DNA of 64,000 nucleotides from Neomesorhizobium sp963726065 (GCA_963726065.1 CAVSAU010000007.1:215114-279113); one strand, 5' to 3'; shown: positions 50,046 through 60,407, counted from the first letter of the stretch. Program-made: numbers and translations. The notes: a model not told the origin generated them from the letters alone.

Positions 50046-51281
50046 TCAGGTCTCCAATCTGACTTCAGTCGTTACCCTCGCCACGGCTTCGAGTGTTCGA
50101 TGAACCGGGCATTTGTCGGCAATTTCGGCAATCTTGCCGCGAAGCTCCTCGGAGACTTCACCGTCGACGGAAATGACACGCTCGAAATGGTCGATCCTGG
50201 CGCCACGCTCGTTCCGATTGGCTGCACTCCTCGCAGTCCTTGGCATGAATTTTGGCATGCGAGACGTCGACGCCGATGCGCCCGAGCGCCAGGTTCTTGT
50301 GTTCGGCATAGAGGCGTAGCGTCATCGAGGTGCAGGCGCCAAGCGCGATCGACAGGAAATCGTAAGGTGACGGTCCCGAATCGAGCCCGCCCACGCTTTC
50401 CGGTTCATCGGCGAAAAGCCGGTGCTTGCCCGCCTGGGCCGCATTCTGAAACTTGCCTTCGCCCGTCTCGGTGACGCGGACATGCTCAATCGCTGCCATG
50501 CCCTGTGACATGTCGACGGCGAGATAGCGCGTCAGCCATCCCGAAATGACCCGCGCCGCGAAGGCGGCATCCTCGGGGTCCGTGAGCAGATGGTCGGCCT
50601 TGTCCAGCGAAACGAAGCTTTTCGGATGCCTGGCCGCGAGGAAGATTTCGGTGGCGTTCTCGATCCCCACAGTCTGGTCCAGCGGTGCATGTAGGATGAG
50701 GAGCGGCTTCTTCAGGGCTGCGACGGCATCCTTGATACGTTGAGCACGCGCGTCCTCGACAAATTGCTTTCTGACAAGGAACCTGCGACCAGCAAGATCG
50801 ACTTCAGCCTCGCCGTTCTGCTCGATCTCCTCGAGGCTTGTTCCGAAGTTCTTCAAGCACATGACCGACATCGGCCGGCGCGCCGATTGTGGCGACTGCG
50901 CGTACTTCGGGAATATCCTTGGCCACAGCCAGCACCGCCGCGCCGCCAAGTGAATGGCCGATCAGCAGTGAGGGTGCCTCATAATGATCGCGCAGATAGT
51001 CGGCCGCCGATATCAGGTCGGCGAGATTCGAGGAGAAGTTGGTCGAGGCGAATTCGCCTTCGCTCGATCCCAAGCCCGTGAAATCGAAGCGCAGGACGGC
51101 AATGCCTTCGCGCGCAAGCTCCGCCGCGATGCGACGCAGCTGCGGCAAGATCCTTGGAGCAGGTGAAGCAATGGGCCAGCAGCGCGTAGGCGCGCAACGG
51201 TCCGTTGGGCAGATCGAGGCGAGCGGCCAAGGTCGCGCCGGAATGGCCGGCAAATTGAAGCCGTTGGGTGTTGAAAGCCAT
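50046..51281 (-). pseudogene. alpha/beta hydrolase-OsmC fusion protein, frameshifted
   Basis: The N-terminal hydrolase has LAREGIAVLRFDFTGLGSSE and the nucleophile elbow LLIGHSLGGAAVLAVAKDIP. LLILHAPLDQTVGIENATEI and DKADHLLTD supply the acid and His. The C-terminal OsmC domain has SPYDFLSIALGACTSMTLRL (peroxidatic Cys) and ADKCPVHRTLEAV (second Cys). Three frame changes (near 51,150, 50,860 and 50,240) interrupt it. The OsmC part reduces organic peroxides; the fusion is a known arrangement. Confidence 0.82.
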
Positions 51282-51321
51282 GGATTGACGCTCCTACGCT
51301 GTACCGCGGGAAAGGAGCATT

Positions 51322-51893
51322 CTACACCAGCAATGAGGACGATCGACTATACAGATAGCCGTTCCAGGCTGAACTTCCCTGGGCCGAGCCACTATCACTC
51401 TTGGTCTTAGGTTGTGTCGCCCGCAGGAGGTTGTCGCGCAGCCTTGCCACGGTCTGCTGCACCACCGGGAAGTCGTCTCCAAGCCCAGTCGCATCAAACA
51501 GCGCCGCGCCAGGATTTATTTCAACCAGCTTGCGACCGGCGGGCGTGAGGCTCAGCCTCACCTGCCGTTCGTCGGCGGGATCGCGCTGGCGTCGGACGTA
51601 GCCCATGGACTCCAGCTTCTTGAGGATGGGCGTCAGCGTGTTGGACTCCAGGAAGAGCTTTTCGCCAAGCGCGCCGACGGTCTGGTCGTCCGCGTCTGAA
51701 AGCGCCACCATGGCGATGTATTGGGTGTAGGTCAGGCCGAGCTTGTCCAGGATCGGCTTGTAAGCCCGACCGAAGGCCAGATTCGCCGAATAGACCGCAA
51801 AGCACAGAAAGTTCGAAAGCTTGCCGCCGCTGCTGTCGGCCTGCGGAGAAAGTCCGGGAGCATCGGGATATTTCGTTGTCTGGGATTGGTCAT
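51322..51893 (-). pseudogene. ohrR: OhrR-type MarR family regulator, frameshift near N terminus
   Basis: The core is intact: LSNFLCFAVYSANLAFGRAY carries the reactive cysteine typical of OhrR near the N terminus, and TYTQYIAMVALSDADDQTVG, LFLESNTLTPILKKLESMGY (recognition helix) and RDPADERQVRLSLTPAGRKL (wing) follow. The ATG at 51893 (MTN) is one base out of frame with this core, so a start-proximal indel is likely. It is divergent from ohr with palindromes between. Confidence 0.85.
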
Positions 51894-51931
51894 AGGCACA
51901 CGTCCTATAGGGTTTGCGGTTCGTTCCTATA

Positions 51932-52002
51932 TAAATCGCATGCGATTTAATCGCAAGGGTATTGACATCGATTGGAAGAGGTTTATATAGATCGCATCCG
52001 AT
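51932..52002. promoter_or_regulatory. ohrR/ohr divergent promoter with two OhrR-type operators
   Basis: An 18-bp perfect palindrome TAAATCGCATGCGATTTA lies at 51932-51949. A second, imperfect site ATCGCATCCGAT lies at 51991-52002. Between them TTGACA (51962-51967) and TATATA (51984-51989), 16 bp apart, make a strong sigma-70 promoter for ohr, and site 2 abuts its -10. Confidence 0.82.
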
Positions 52003-52043
52003 TAAAGCGGATACGATAGAAATCAAACAGAAAGGATTTCGCT

Positions 52044-52439
52044 ATGACTGAGAAGGTTGTTTTTACCGGCAAGACTCACAACACTGGTGGCCGCAACGGC
52101 GGCACACGCAGCGGCGATGGCCAACTGGACCTGCGACTGTCGCAGCCGCACCCGGCCGCCGAAAACCTCTTCGGCGCTGCCTGGTCGGCCTGCTACATCG
52201 GCGCGATCGAGCTCGCCGCCGCCCAAAGAAAGATCAAGCTCCCGGCGGGTCCCGCTGTCGACGCCGAGATCGATCTGAACGTCAACGATGGCTCCTATTT
52301 TCTGCGGGCGCGCCTCAACGTCAGCCTGCCGGGCATCGACCGCGACGTTGCACACGAACTGATCCATGCGGCCCACGAGATATGCCCCTATTCCAAGGCG
52401 ACGCGCGGCAACATCGACGTTGCGACCAACCTGATCTGA
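52044..52439 (+). CDS. ohr: organic hydroperoxide resistance protein Ohr
   Basis: The 131-residue protein reduces organic hydroperoxides using two cysteines. Both are visible in FGAAWSACYIGAIELAAAQR and IHAAHEICPYSKATRGNIDV. The N-terminal VVFTGKTHNTGGRNGGTRSG is standard for Ohr. AAAGGA lies before the ATG. The gene is intact and lies downstream of the OhrR-controlled promoter. Confidence 0.95.
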   Translation: MTEKVVFTGKTHNTGGRNGGTRSGDGQLDLRLSQPHPAAENLFGAAWSACYIGAIELAAAQRKIKLPAGPAVDAEIDLNVNDGSYFLRARLNVSLPGIDRDVAHELIHAAHEICPYSKATRGNIDVATNLI

Positions 52440-52460
52440 ACGCACGAAGGTCGTTATTCG

Positions 52461-52487
52461 CGGGCGGCGCCAGGTCGGCGCCGCCCG
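52461..52487 (+). terminator. hairpin downstream of ohr
   Basis: CGGGCGGCGCC (52461-52471) and GGCGCCGCCCG (52477-52487) form an 11-bp perfect stem with a 5-nt loop, 22 bp after the ohr stop. There is no T-run. Confidence 0.65.
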
Positions 52488-52626
52488 GATCCGTGCATGC
52501 AATCTGCCCGATGAGGTTGCGGCCCAGGCTTCGCGACATCGCAGAGAAAGCTCTCATTGGCATCAGCTTAGCAGCCTCTCTCGATACTCTAAGTTTGCGA
52601 AAGCAAATGGCCGGTGGCAGCTCGGC

Positions 52627-54492
52627 TCAAGTGCCGGGAGGCCCTGGCGGCAGGCCAGCCTTTTTGAGATCGGCGACCTCTGCGTCCAACATCTTGGGGT
52701 CGCTGTAAAAATACGAGCTAGCCCAGGTGGCGCAGGTGAAGTCCGGACGCATCTCCAGCGCTGCTTTGACTTGTGCCCGGGCCTCGTCAACCTTGTCAAG
52801 CCGCACCAGGTTGATGGCTCTGAGAAGCGGCACATCGACCCAGGCTGCTGCCTCCTTGAGACTGGCCAGCGCCTTCTCCTCCTCGCCGAGTACCGTGTAA
52901 GTCCAGCCATGCCTTTAGTTGTAGACTGCCTCCTGGCCAGGCTCCCGCTTCGCGGCGTCCTCGATCCATTCGAGACCTTTTTGCGGCTGTCCATTTTCAA
53001 CGAATGTCGCGGCAACATTACCGAGCATGAAGGCGTCGTATGGAGCAAGCTGACGGGCCGTCTGCGCCTCCCGAAGGGCAGCTTCCTTGTGTCCTTGCGC
53101 AGAAAGTGCACGTGCCAGAAGGAAGTGCCCCAGCCGGCGGACATGGGGCGAGACGGAATCGCCTTCCAATCCTTCCCGCGCCAGTTCAACGGCGCGGTCG
53201 ACGTCGTGCTTCACATCGTTGCTCCAGAAATTGAAGACGTTTTGGAAGTGATACCAACCAAGCTTGATTTTCAGCAGGCCCGAGCCCGGGAACTTCGCCA
53301 ACCCCTGCCGCCAGATCGCCTCCGCCTTGTCGTTGTCGGCTTTCGACGGTGCATTCATGAAGACGTCGTGGCCGCGCAGGTAATAGTCGTACTCTCCGAG
53401 CTTGGTCACGTCCTTGCCACAGGCATCGCGATACTGCGCCTGCTTGATCTGCCCTATCTCGCCTGTCAAAGAGCTGATGATCTTGCCGGTGACCTCGTCC
53501 TGCAGCGCCCACGGGTCGGCCCCGGCCTCGTCGAAGCGCTCCGCCCACACATGCTCGCCCGATTTGCTGTCGATCAACTGGGCGACGATGCGCACCATGT
53601 CGGCATCCTTGCGGACGCTGCCTTCAAGCACGTAGTCGACGTTGAGATCTTTGCCGATCTGGCGGATGTCGGTGGCCTTGCCCTTGTGGGCGAAGGACGA
53701 GTTGCGAGCGACCACCGAGAGATCGGGGGAGCGTGCAAGCATGGAAATGATGTCTTCGCTCACCCCGTCACTGAAATAGCCGAAGCCGGGATCGCCGCTC
53801 ATATTGTCGAAGGCGAGCACGGCTATCTTGGGTACTCCGGTCTCCGCACCGGCAGGTCGCGCTCCTGCCGGCCGAGATAGAGCCAGCCCGCGGCAAGAAC
53901 GATGGCGGCAAGCGCAGCCGCCGTGATCCAGCGCAACGAACCCCAGTGACGCCGAAGCAGCAACCTTTTGGCCGTTGGCGGATCAGCCAACCTGATGCGG
54001 AACACCGGCACAGGCTCGGCAATATTCTTGACCCGCTGCTCGCCCATCAATTCGAAGCAACGCGAGCTTCTTCTCCACTTCCTTGGCGACCTTGCCTGAC
54101 ACATAGATGCCGCCGGGTTCTGCGATCTGCTCCAGCCGGGTGGCGATGTTGACGCGCTCGCCATAGCGGTCGTCGCCCTCAACGATCACTTCGCCGAGAT
54201 TTATGCCGATGCGAACCTCGATACTCTCAGTTTCCGGAACGGCGGCATTGCGCTCGGCGAGGCCTCGCTGCAGCGCAACCGTGCATTCGACCGCATCCAC
54301 CACGCTGGAGAATTCGGCGAGCAGGCCGTTTCCCATCAGCTTGAAGATGCGCCATGATGACGGGCGATTTCCGGTTCGAAAAGCTCTTTGCGGCCCCTTT
54401 TCAGGCGCACGAAAGTGCCTTGCTCATCCCGCTCCATATGGGCGGAAGCCGACGACATCTGCTGCGAGAATGGCTGCAAGCTTACGATCCAT
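52627..54492 (-). pseudogene. class III cyclase with TolB-like and TPR regions, frameshifted
   Basis: The start MDRKLAAILAADVVGF at 54492 is the classic N terminus of rhizobial CyaA-type cyclases. VRIGINLGEVIVEGDDRYGE and VNIATRLEQIAEPGGIYVSG finish the cyclase domain. A membrane helix near ITAAALAAIVLAAGWLYLG follows, then a TolB-like part (SDGVSEDIISMLARSPDLSV, NVDYVLEGSVRKDADMVRIV) and TPR repeats to the end at 52627. Four indels are seen, one of them a single T insertion near 52,915. Confidence 0.8.
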
Positions 54493-54599
54493 GGTCTCCC
54501 CCATGCGGATCGCTTTGTCTGAATACATCAGCACGTTGCTAATAAGCAGTCATCCCGGCCCAGGGGACGCCTGTGAAGGATTGCCTACGGTTGTTAGTT

Positions 54600-55391
54600 T
54601 TAGAACCGCACCACCAGTCCGAGAATCGGGCCTTGTTCTACAACATCGAAGACAAATCCATCGTTGCTGTAGTCGACGCCCAAGGCCCGGTACCCTGCCA
54701 CCGCCGAAACTTTGTCGTTGAATCGGTAGCCGATTGCTCCGGCGACGTCCCAGTCGAGGTCGGCTTCGCCGCCACCAACGAGGCCCCATCCGGTCAAATA
54801 GACCTTTGGCGTGATCGAATAATTTCCACGAAGTCCCGCCATGGCATCGACCCAGGTCGCGCCATCGCTTACCGAGACGCCATCCAGAATACCGCCGCTG
54901 AATGAGATGTCGTTGTCGACCGACCACACCCTGGCGCCACCGACGACTTCAAGACGCGCGGCTTCGGTATCAATCAACGCGTAGCCTGCGCCGATCAAAC
55001 CCGCAAATGTCTCCGACGACACGGTTGCGCTGGACGCGAGAATGCCTCGGGGGGTGCCGGCGGAGCCCGATATCTTTGAGTACATGATGTCGCCGAAGAT
55101 GCTGTAGCGGTCGTAGCGCGCTTCGGCGATCGCCATCGCGGCGAAGTCCAGGTGGTCGAAGATGTCGCTAAAGCTCGCGTCGACATCGACCGGCGGCAGT
55201 CCGAACTGCCCGACTTCCCCAGATAGTCCCGCTGCCCAGAAATAAGGGGCGACCGAAAAGGTCCAGCCGGCTTCGGTAACGATTTGCTGGGGCTCCGGAG
55301 TTACCGGCGTATAGACGTCTGCGGCTGTCGCGCCGTCGGCAAGCATGAGAATTGCGGCACATGTCGCCGAGCATACCAAACCGAGTTTCAT
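54600..55391 (-). CDS. outer-membrane beta-barrel protein with signal peptide
   Basis: The 263-residue protein has a signal peptide (MKLGLVCSATCAAILMLADG, cut after ATA). The mature barrel has alternating strands such as FSVAPYFWAAGLSGEVGQFG and ARYDRYSIFGDIMYSKISGS, and a C-terminal LGLVVRF with terminal Phe. It differs from the Omp25/31 barrel at 26.5 kb. No gene partner is evident. Confidence 0.83.
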   Translation of the reverse strand: MKLGLVCSATCAAILMLADGATAADVYTPVTPEPQQIVTEAGWTFSVAPYFWAAGLSGEVGQFGLPPVDVDASFSDIFDHLDFAAMAIAEARYDRYSIFGDIMYSKISGSAGTPRGILASSATVSSETFAGLIGAGYALIDTEAARLEVVGGARVWSVDNDISFSGGILDGVSVSDGATWVDAMAGLRGNYSITPKVYLTGWGLVGGGEADLDWDVAGAIGYRFNDKVSAVAGYRALGVDYSNDGFVFDVVEQGPILGLVVRF

Positions 55392-55845
55392 CGCATTCCC
55401 CTCCAGCAGCTAAAGTTGTGTCTGGTTTTCCCTCGCCGTGCTCTAAACTTTTGCCGTGGTACGGCACATCGATTCCTCAAGCTTACTTCTTCGGCATCCG
55501 CGTGGACAGCCTTTTGCTTTGTCAGGCAGGTCTGCAGTCTATCGGTTGCATACGCTCCCCGCCATTGGCCTTATTGGCATTCCAATCGTTGCTGACTGTA
55601 TTTTCATTTGTCCGACGGGCACAGTCATACCAGCGTTCCGACCTGGTTGGCAAAAAGCTATCTGGCTGTCGGCAAGAGAAAGATGCGCGAACCAGAGTTG
55701 ACGATCCCAGCCTAGTCTACAAAATTCGCCTTGGTGGAGTTTGTCTCGGGCTCGACCTGGTCAGGTCGATGACCGTTGGGGTGTCGCCGGGTTGACGGTG
55801 CGGTGGCACCCGTCTTGAAGATTGTCCTCCGCCGAAGAGGACTGC
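55392..55845. other. 454-bp gap, no gene seen
   Basis: The segment is AT-richer than its neighbours and lies between the barrel gene start and the end of the GGDEF-EAL gene (both minus strand). It presumably holds the barrel promoter. Open frames present have no domains or good ribosome binding sites. Confidence 0.4.
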
Positions 55846-58254
55846 TCATCCCGCTCTTTTTGAGACCGGCTTCGTCAAGCGTCGCCCTCTTCCACCTGCA
55901 AAACTAACCGTTTTTGCAAAATGGGTGAGGAGGTAGTTTGCAAGGTCAAGCTCGCTCAGCGGCTTCGCAAAGTAGTAGCCCTGAAGCTGGGTGCACGCGA
56001 TCTTGCGCAGGAACTCGGCCTGTGTCTGGGTTTCCACCCCCTCGGCTGTGATATGCATGCGCAGGGTTTTCCCGAGAGACGCAATCGAGCGGAGGATATC
56101 TCGTGCCACCGCATCCTCCGTCAAAGCCGCGACGAAGGATTTGTCGATCTTGATCTTGTCGAACGGAAATTTGAGCAAGTACGACAAACTCGAGTAACCG
56201 GTGCCAAAATCGTCCATGGCAACAGTGACACCCAGCGTTTTGAGATCGGTCAGCTTGGCAAGCACCTCGTCCGGACATTCGATAAGGAGACTTTCTGTGA
56301 TCTCCAGTTCCAGACGGCTCGGGGAAAGGCCGGACTGCGCCAGCGCATCGCGGACGACCGCGGCGATATCGGACGCCTCAAAATGCTTAGCCGAGAGATT
56401 GACCGCCACGAGAAGTTCATTGGGCCAACGACTTGCCGCCATGCAGGCCTCGCGGATGGTCCAATCGCCGATCTCGCGAATGACACCAATCTGTTCGGCG
56501 ATCGTAATAAATTCCGCCGGCTGCACCATGCCGCGGATAGGGTGGTTCCAACGGATCAACGCCTCGAAGCCGCTCGGCTTGTTATCGTCGGCGGAGACCA
56601 GCGGCTGGTAGTGGAGCACAAATTCGCCGGCTTTCAGCGCTTCCCGCAACTCGACTTCGAGCATCCGGCGCTCCCGCGCCTCCGCGTCCATCTGAATTTC
56701 GAAGAACCGATAAACGCCACGACCATCGGCCTTGGCCCGGTAAAGGGCGAGATCTGCATTGCGCAGGATCTGATCCGGCCGAGTGCCATTCTTAGGCGCC
56801 ATCGCGATGCCGACCGAAACTCCAATCGAAACTGTCTCTCCGTCGACGTCGTAGGGTTCGCTTACAGCAGCAATAAGCCGAAGAGCCAACGCCGCTGCGT
56901 CCTGCGCCCCGCAGTGGCTTGTGACAATGATGGCAAACTCGTCACCGCCCAAGCGCGCGGCAAAATCCGTCTCTCGCAACTGAGCGTGGATGCGCTGGCC
57001 CACCTGAATGAGCAGCTTGTCGCCGGCCATGTGACCGCGGCTGTCATTGACGGACTTGAATTGATCCAGGTCGAGATAGAAGACCGAAAACGGGCAGCCA
57101 TAGCGTTCCAGGCGCGCCACGCAGTGCTTCAGATGCTCGGTGAATTTCGCGCGGTTTGAAAGCCCGGTCAGAGCGTCGTGGTGTGCGAGAAAATTGATGC
57201 GCCGCTCGGCGTTCTTTTCCGCCGTGATGTCGGAGGCTGTCCCGATGTAGCCTACATAGTGGTCCGCCTCGTCGAAGGCCGGCTTGCCTGTCAGCCGCCA
57301 CCACCGCTGCTCTCCGGCGTGCTTGATGGTCGCCTCGATCCCCTGAAAAGTCATTCGCCTGGCGATGTGCCGCTCGAGTTCGGCGGCCAAAAGTTCACCG
57401 TCGTTGCACTTTCTGCGGAAGAAATCGCAGAAGCCCTCTCCTGAAAGCTCCTCCGCCTGACAGCCGGCGGCCGCGGCAAAGCGCTGGGAAGGCCGCACAA
57501 TGCGCCCATCGCAATCCAGTTCCCACAGCCAGTCACCGGAATTTTCTTCGAATTCCTTCAAGAGCAGACTGATGATGTTGCCCTGCTCCCTGACCCGCAA
57601 CTCGGCGAAGAGGTGTCGGACGACTTTCCTGACGAGACCCGTGCTCATCATTGCGGCTATGGATGAGCAAGTCAGGAGGAGCACGACAAGGACATTGGCT
57701 TCGGCAGCGTTGTCCAACATCGAAGCCGCCCACAGCGCCCCGCCCAGCACCGGTAGCCCCAGAGCGAGCGCAGCCTGCGGAAAAATGGCAAGGGCGAAAC
57801 ACGACGCAGCAAGAACACCGACGACTGTTATCTCCACAGTCAGCTTCAGAGCGGCTTCCGCTCCAGGCAACAGAAGGATCGGCAGAATTCCCCAAAACAG
57901 GCCCTGGACAAGCGCGGCCAAGGCCACAACACGAGCGGAATCCGCCAAGGCGGCCCACGCGGCGGCATCCTTGCGCGACCCCAACCACACCGCCATGCAG
58001 AAAAACTGCACCGCGTGCAGCCCCCCGGCCCAAACTATCACGAGATGGAAAACCTGCGTCCCTGCCGTGAGTACCAGAAGCAGAAACGAGGTAACTACCG
58101 CTCCCGCAGCCAGAATCGGCATCGTTTGCACAAGCGAGTGAATTTGCTCTTTTTTGAACTGCGCCCTGAGGACCGGGCCCAGATGATGCGCGCCGACCAG
58201 CTTATCTATAGGCGCGCTCAATGACCAGAAGAAGTGACTTATACGCACGCTCAC
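55846..58254 (-). CDS. membrane PAS-GGDEF-EAL cyclic-di-GMP protein
   Basis: The 802-residue protein has about six membrane helices (residues ~40-215), a PAS domain (NSGDWLWELDCDGRIVRPSQ), a GGDEF domain with intact AARLGGDEFAIIVTS, and an EAL domain with SGFEALIRWNHPIRGM, LELEITESLL and VAMDDFGTGYSSLSYLLKFP. Both catalytic motifs look intact, so it could make and degrade cyclic di-GMP. It is divergent from synthase 2 with a 348-bp gap, which makes it a candidate target of that signalling locus. Confidence 0.93.
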   Translation of the reverse strand: MSVRISHFFWSLSAPIDKLVGAHHLGPVLRAQFKKEQIHSLVQTMPILAAGAVVTSFLLLVLTAGTQVFHLVIVWAGGLHAVQFFCMAVWLGSRKDAAAWAALADSARVVALAALVQGLFWGILPILLLPGAEAALKLTVEITVVGVLAASCFALAIFPQAALALGLPVLGGALWAASMLDNAAEANVLVVLLLTCSSIAAMMSTGLVRKVVRHLFAELRVREQGNIISLLLKEFEENSGDWLWELDCDGRIVRPSQRFAAAAGCQAEELSGEGFCDFFRRKCNDGELLAAELERHIARRMTFQGIEATIKHAGEQRWWRLTGKPAFDEADHYVGYIGTASDITAEKNAERRINFLAHHDALTGLSNRAKFTEHLKHCVARLERYGCPFSVFYLDLDQFKSVNDSRGHMAGDKLLIQVGQRIHAQLRETDFAARLGGDEFAIIVTSHCGAQDAAALALRLIAAVSEPYDVDGETVSIGVSVGIAMAPKNGTRPDQILRNADLALYRAKADGRGVYRFFEIQMDAEARERRMLEVELREALKAGEFVLHYQPLVSADDNKPSGFEALIRWNHPIRGMVQPAEFITIAEQIGVIREIGDWTIREACMAASRWPNELLVAVNLSAKHFEASDIAAVVRDALAQSGLSPSRLELEITESLLIECPDEVLAKLTDLKTLGVTVAMDDFGTGYSSLSYLLKFPFDKIKIDKSFVAALTEDAVARDILRSIASLGKTLRMHITAEGVETQTQAEFLRKIACTQLQGYYFAKPLSELDLANYLLTHFAKTVSFAGGRGRRLTKPVSKRAG

Positions 58255-58602
58255 CCCCGCCTTAACCCCAAAGCGAAAATAGGCGCAACTGCTTAACGTT
58301 CCGTGATTTGCGTGCAGTACTTTCAGAAAATACTTGAACGGGTCAAATAAGTCATAAACCTATCTATTCCGCTTTAACTAAACCGGTGGTTGTATCTTTA
58401 CGCCCGCTCTTCATTGGATTTGGCGCGGGGCGCTAGTTATACGCCGTAACTTCATTGTAATACTCCGATTGTGTCGTCGCTTAAGAAGTCTTCCCGCAGT
58501 ATCCGTTACCTAAAATAAACCAAGGGGCTTAAAGGGATGTTCAAGCCTTTTCGCCATGTTTTTGAGAGCGCGACATGACCGCGCTGGGTTTCGGGGGAAA
58601 CA
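58255..58602. promoter_or_regulatory. divergent gap between GGDEF-EAL gene and synthase 2
   Basis: This AT-rich 348-bp gap must hold both promoters. AGCGCG and CGCGCT flank ACATGAC at 58567-58585 as a small inverted repeat close to the synthase start. No sequence similar to the inverted repeat upstream of synthase 1 is seen. GGGGGAAAC just before 58603 is the ribosome binding site. Confidence 0.4.
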
Positions 58603-59994
58603 ATGAACAACACGAATAGCAAGATATCGCCGGAAAGCGAGCGGATGCCCCAGGCAGCCCTCGTTGGAAGTGTGAGAGACTTCCGCGCGCCGGCGGGAAC
58701 AGACCTGCTCGGCCGTGTCGCGGGTTTCTTCGACTGGCAGGAAGTTCGTCGCCGGCACAATCTGTGGCCCTACGCGAAATCGACGGCTACGGCCCCAAAG
58801 ACCCGTTGCCTGGCACGAACCGATTCCGGCCTGGAGATTTCCGGCGTCAATTTCGCCTCGCAGGACTATCTTAGCCTTTCGTCCCATCCTGCAGTCAAGC
58901 AGGCGGCCATCGACGCGATTTCGGAATACGGCGTCCATAGCGCTGGATCGGCGGCGCTGCTCGGCAACACGCGGCACTCGCTGAAACTGGAAGAGGCCAT
59001 CTCGGATTTCGTCGGGGGGCGCGAAGTGGTGCTCTATCCCACCGGATGGTCAGCGGGGTTTGCTTCAGTCCAGGGCCTGGTCAGGCCGACCGATCACGTT
59101 GTGCTGGATGTCCTGGCGCATTCCTGTCTACAGGAAGGCGCGCGGGCAGCCACGCAAAACATCCATTTTCATGGTCATCTCAACGTCGAGAGCCTTGCAC
59201 GTCGGCTCGAACGGATTCGTGCAAACGACGCGGCAAGTGGTATCCTTGTCGTGACGGAAAGCCTGTTCTCCATGCATTCCGACACGCCGGACATCGGCGC
59301 CATGAAAGCTGTTTGCGATCTCTACGATGCGAAGCTTCTGGTCGATTGCGCCCATGATTTCGGATGCATCGGAGAAGACGGCCTCGGTCACCTCGGCCTG
59401 CAAGACATGCTGGACAGGGTCGATATCGTTGTGGGGAGTTTCTCCAAGACCTTCGCGTCGAATGGCGGCTTCATCGCCGTGAAGACCCGAGCCGTTGCGG
59501 AATACCTCAAATATTTCAGCGCGACCCAGACCTTCTCGAACGCGTTGTCTCCGGTCCAGGCGGCGTCCGTCCTGACGGCCCTGGAGATCGTCCGTTCCGA
59601 AGAAGGAAAACAGCGTCGGCGCGCCCTCATGGACAACATCCTTTATGCGCGCGCCGAGATGTCGAAGGCCGGACTGGAGACGCTTGGAGACCCTTCGGCA
59701 ATCGTTCCCGTCCGGGTGGGCGCGGAGGGGCTTGCCCGCATCGCGTCGCGCGAACTCGCCTCGCTCGGGGCGATCGCCAACCTTGTCGAATATCCGGCTG
59801 TCCCGCAGGGCGGCGCACGTTTTCGTGTGCAGGTCATGGCCGACCACAAGCGCGATGACATCGATTTGCTGGTGCGCGCCATGCAAACGGCGATGCGCAA
59901 TGCGGATCTCGAGTTCCGCTCCTATCGCGAAACCGGATCGGAGGCTACGCAGACCGCGCCGCAAAGGCTGGAAATGGCATCGGACGCGGCCTAG
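58603..59994 (+). CDS. alpha-oxoamine synthase, CqsA/LqsA-like autoinducer synthase candidate (copy 2)
   Basis: The 463-residue paralogue of copy 1 aligns almost without gaps. Lys282 in GSFSKTFASNGGF should carry PLP, and Asp248 in LVDCAHDFG should hold the PLP ring nitrogen. In a hand-compared stretch of about 121 residues (81-201) only 15 differ from copy 1. The N-terminal extension (LLGRVAGFFDWQEVRRRHNL) is also shared. The response regulator starts 11 bp later in the same operon. Expected chemistry is condensation of an acyl thioester with an amino acid; the product is unknown. Confidence 0.86.
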   Translation: MNNTNSKISPESERMPQAALVGSVRDFRAPAGTDLLGRVAGFFDWQEVRRRHNLWPYAKSTATAPKTRCLARTDSGLEISGVNFASQDYLSLSSHPAVKQAAIDAISEYGVHSAGSAALLGNTRHSLKLEEAISDFVGGREVVLYPTGWSAGFASVQGLVRPTDHVVLDVLAHSCLQEGARAATQNIHFHGHLNVESLARRLERIRANDAASGILVVTESLFSMHSDTPDIGAMKAVCDLYDAKLLVDCAHDFGCIGEDGLGHLGLQDMLDRVDIVVGSFSKTFASNGGFIAVKTRAVAEYLKYFSATQTFSNALSPVQAASVLTALEIVRSEEGKQRRRALMDNILYARAEMSKAGLETLGDPSAIVPVRVGAEGLARIASRELASLGAIANLVEYPAVPQGGARFRVQVMADHKRDDIDLLVRAMQTAMRNADLEFRSYRETGSEATQTAPQRLEMASDAA

Positions 59995-60005
59995 GGAAAA
60001 TTGCA

Positions 60006-60407
60006 ATGGAAAGGATAGCAATCCCGCCCAGGCTCCTTGCGGTTGACGATGACCCGTCCTCCGCCGAACTCGTTGTGCGCGTGGCTGAACGCTGCGGATA
60101 TGAAGCTTTCGCCACTTCCGACTCGCGGGGCGTCGTTAACCTGGTCGACGCGCTGAAGCCCGATCTTCTGGCCGTCGACATCTGCATGCCAAACATCGAC
60201 GCGGCAAAGTTGTTCGAGCTCCTTGCCGCGTCAGGTTACGACGGACGCATCCTCATCGTCAGTGGACAAGATCATGCCGTCCTGACTGAAACCCGTGCAA
60301 AGGCCGAGGCGCTTGGACTGTCAGTACCCTATGTGCAGCAGAAACCTCTGGATTTTCACAAACTGAGGGCAATGCTTGCAGCGCAAGGCGTCCGGCCGGA
60401 AGCATAA
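60006..60407 (+). CDS. single-domain response regulator (signalling locus 2)
   Basis: The 133-residue receiver has LLAVDDDPSSAELVVRVAER, the phospho-acceptor strand LLAVDICMPNIDAAKLFELL, ILIVSGQDH and QQKPLDFHKL. It is not a close paralogue of regulator 1. Its gene is fused to the synthase transcript rather than to the kinase transcript as in locus 1. No output domain is present, as for regulator 1. Confidence 0.88.
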   Translation: MERIAIPPRLLAVDDDPSSAELVVRVAERCGYEAFATSDSRGVVNLVDALKPDLLAVDICMPNIDAAKLFELLAASGYDGRILIVSGQDHAVLTETRAKAEALGLSVPYVQQKPLDFHKLRAMLAAQGVRPEA

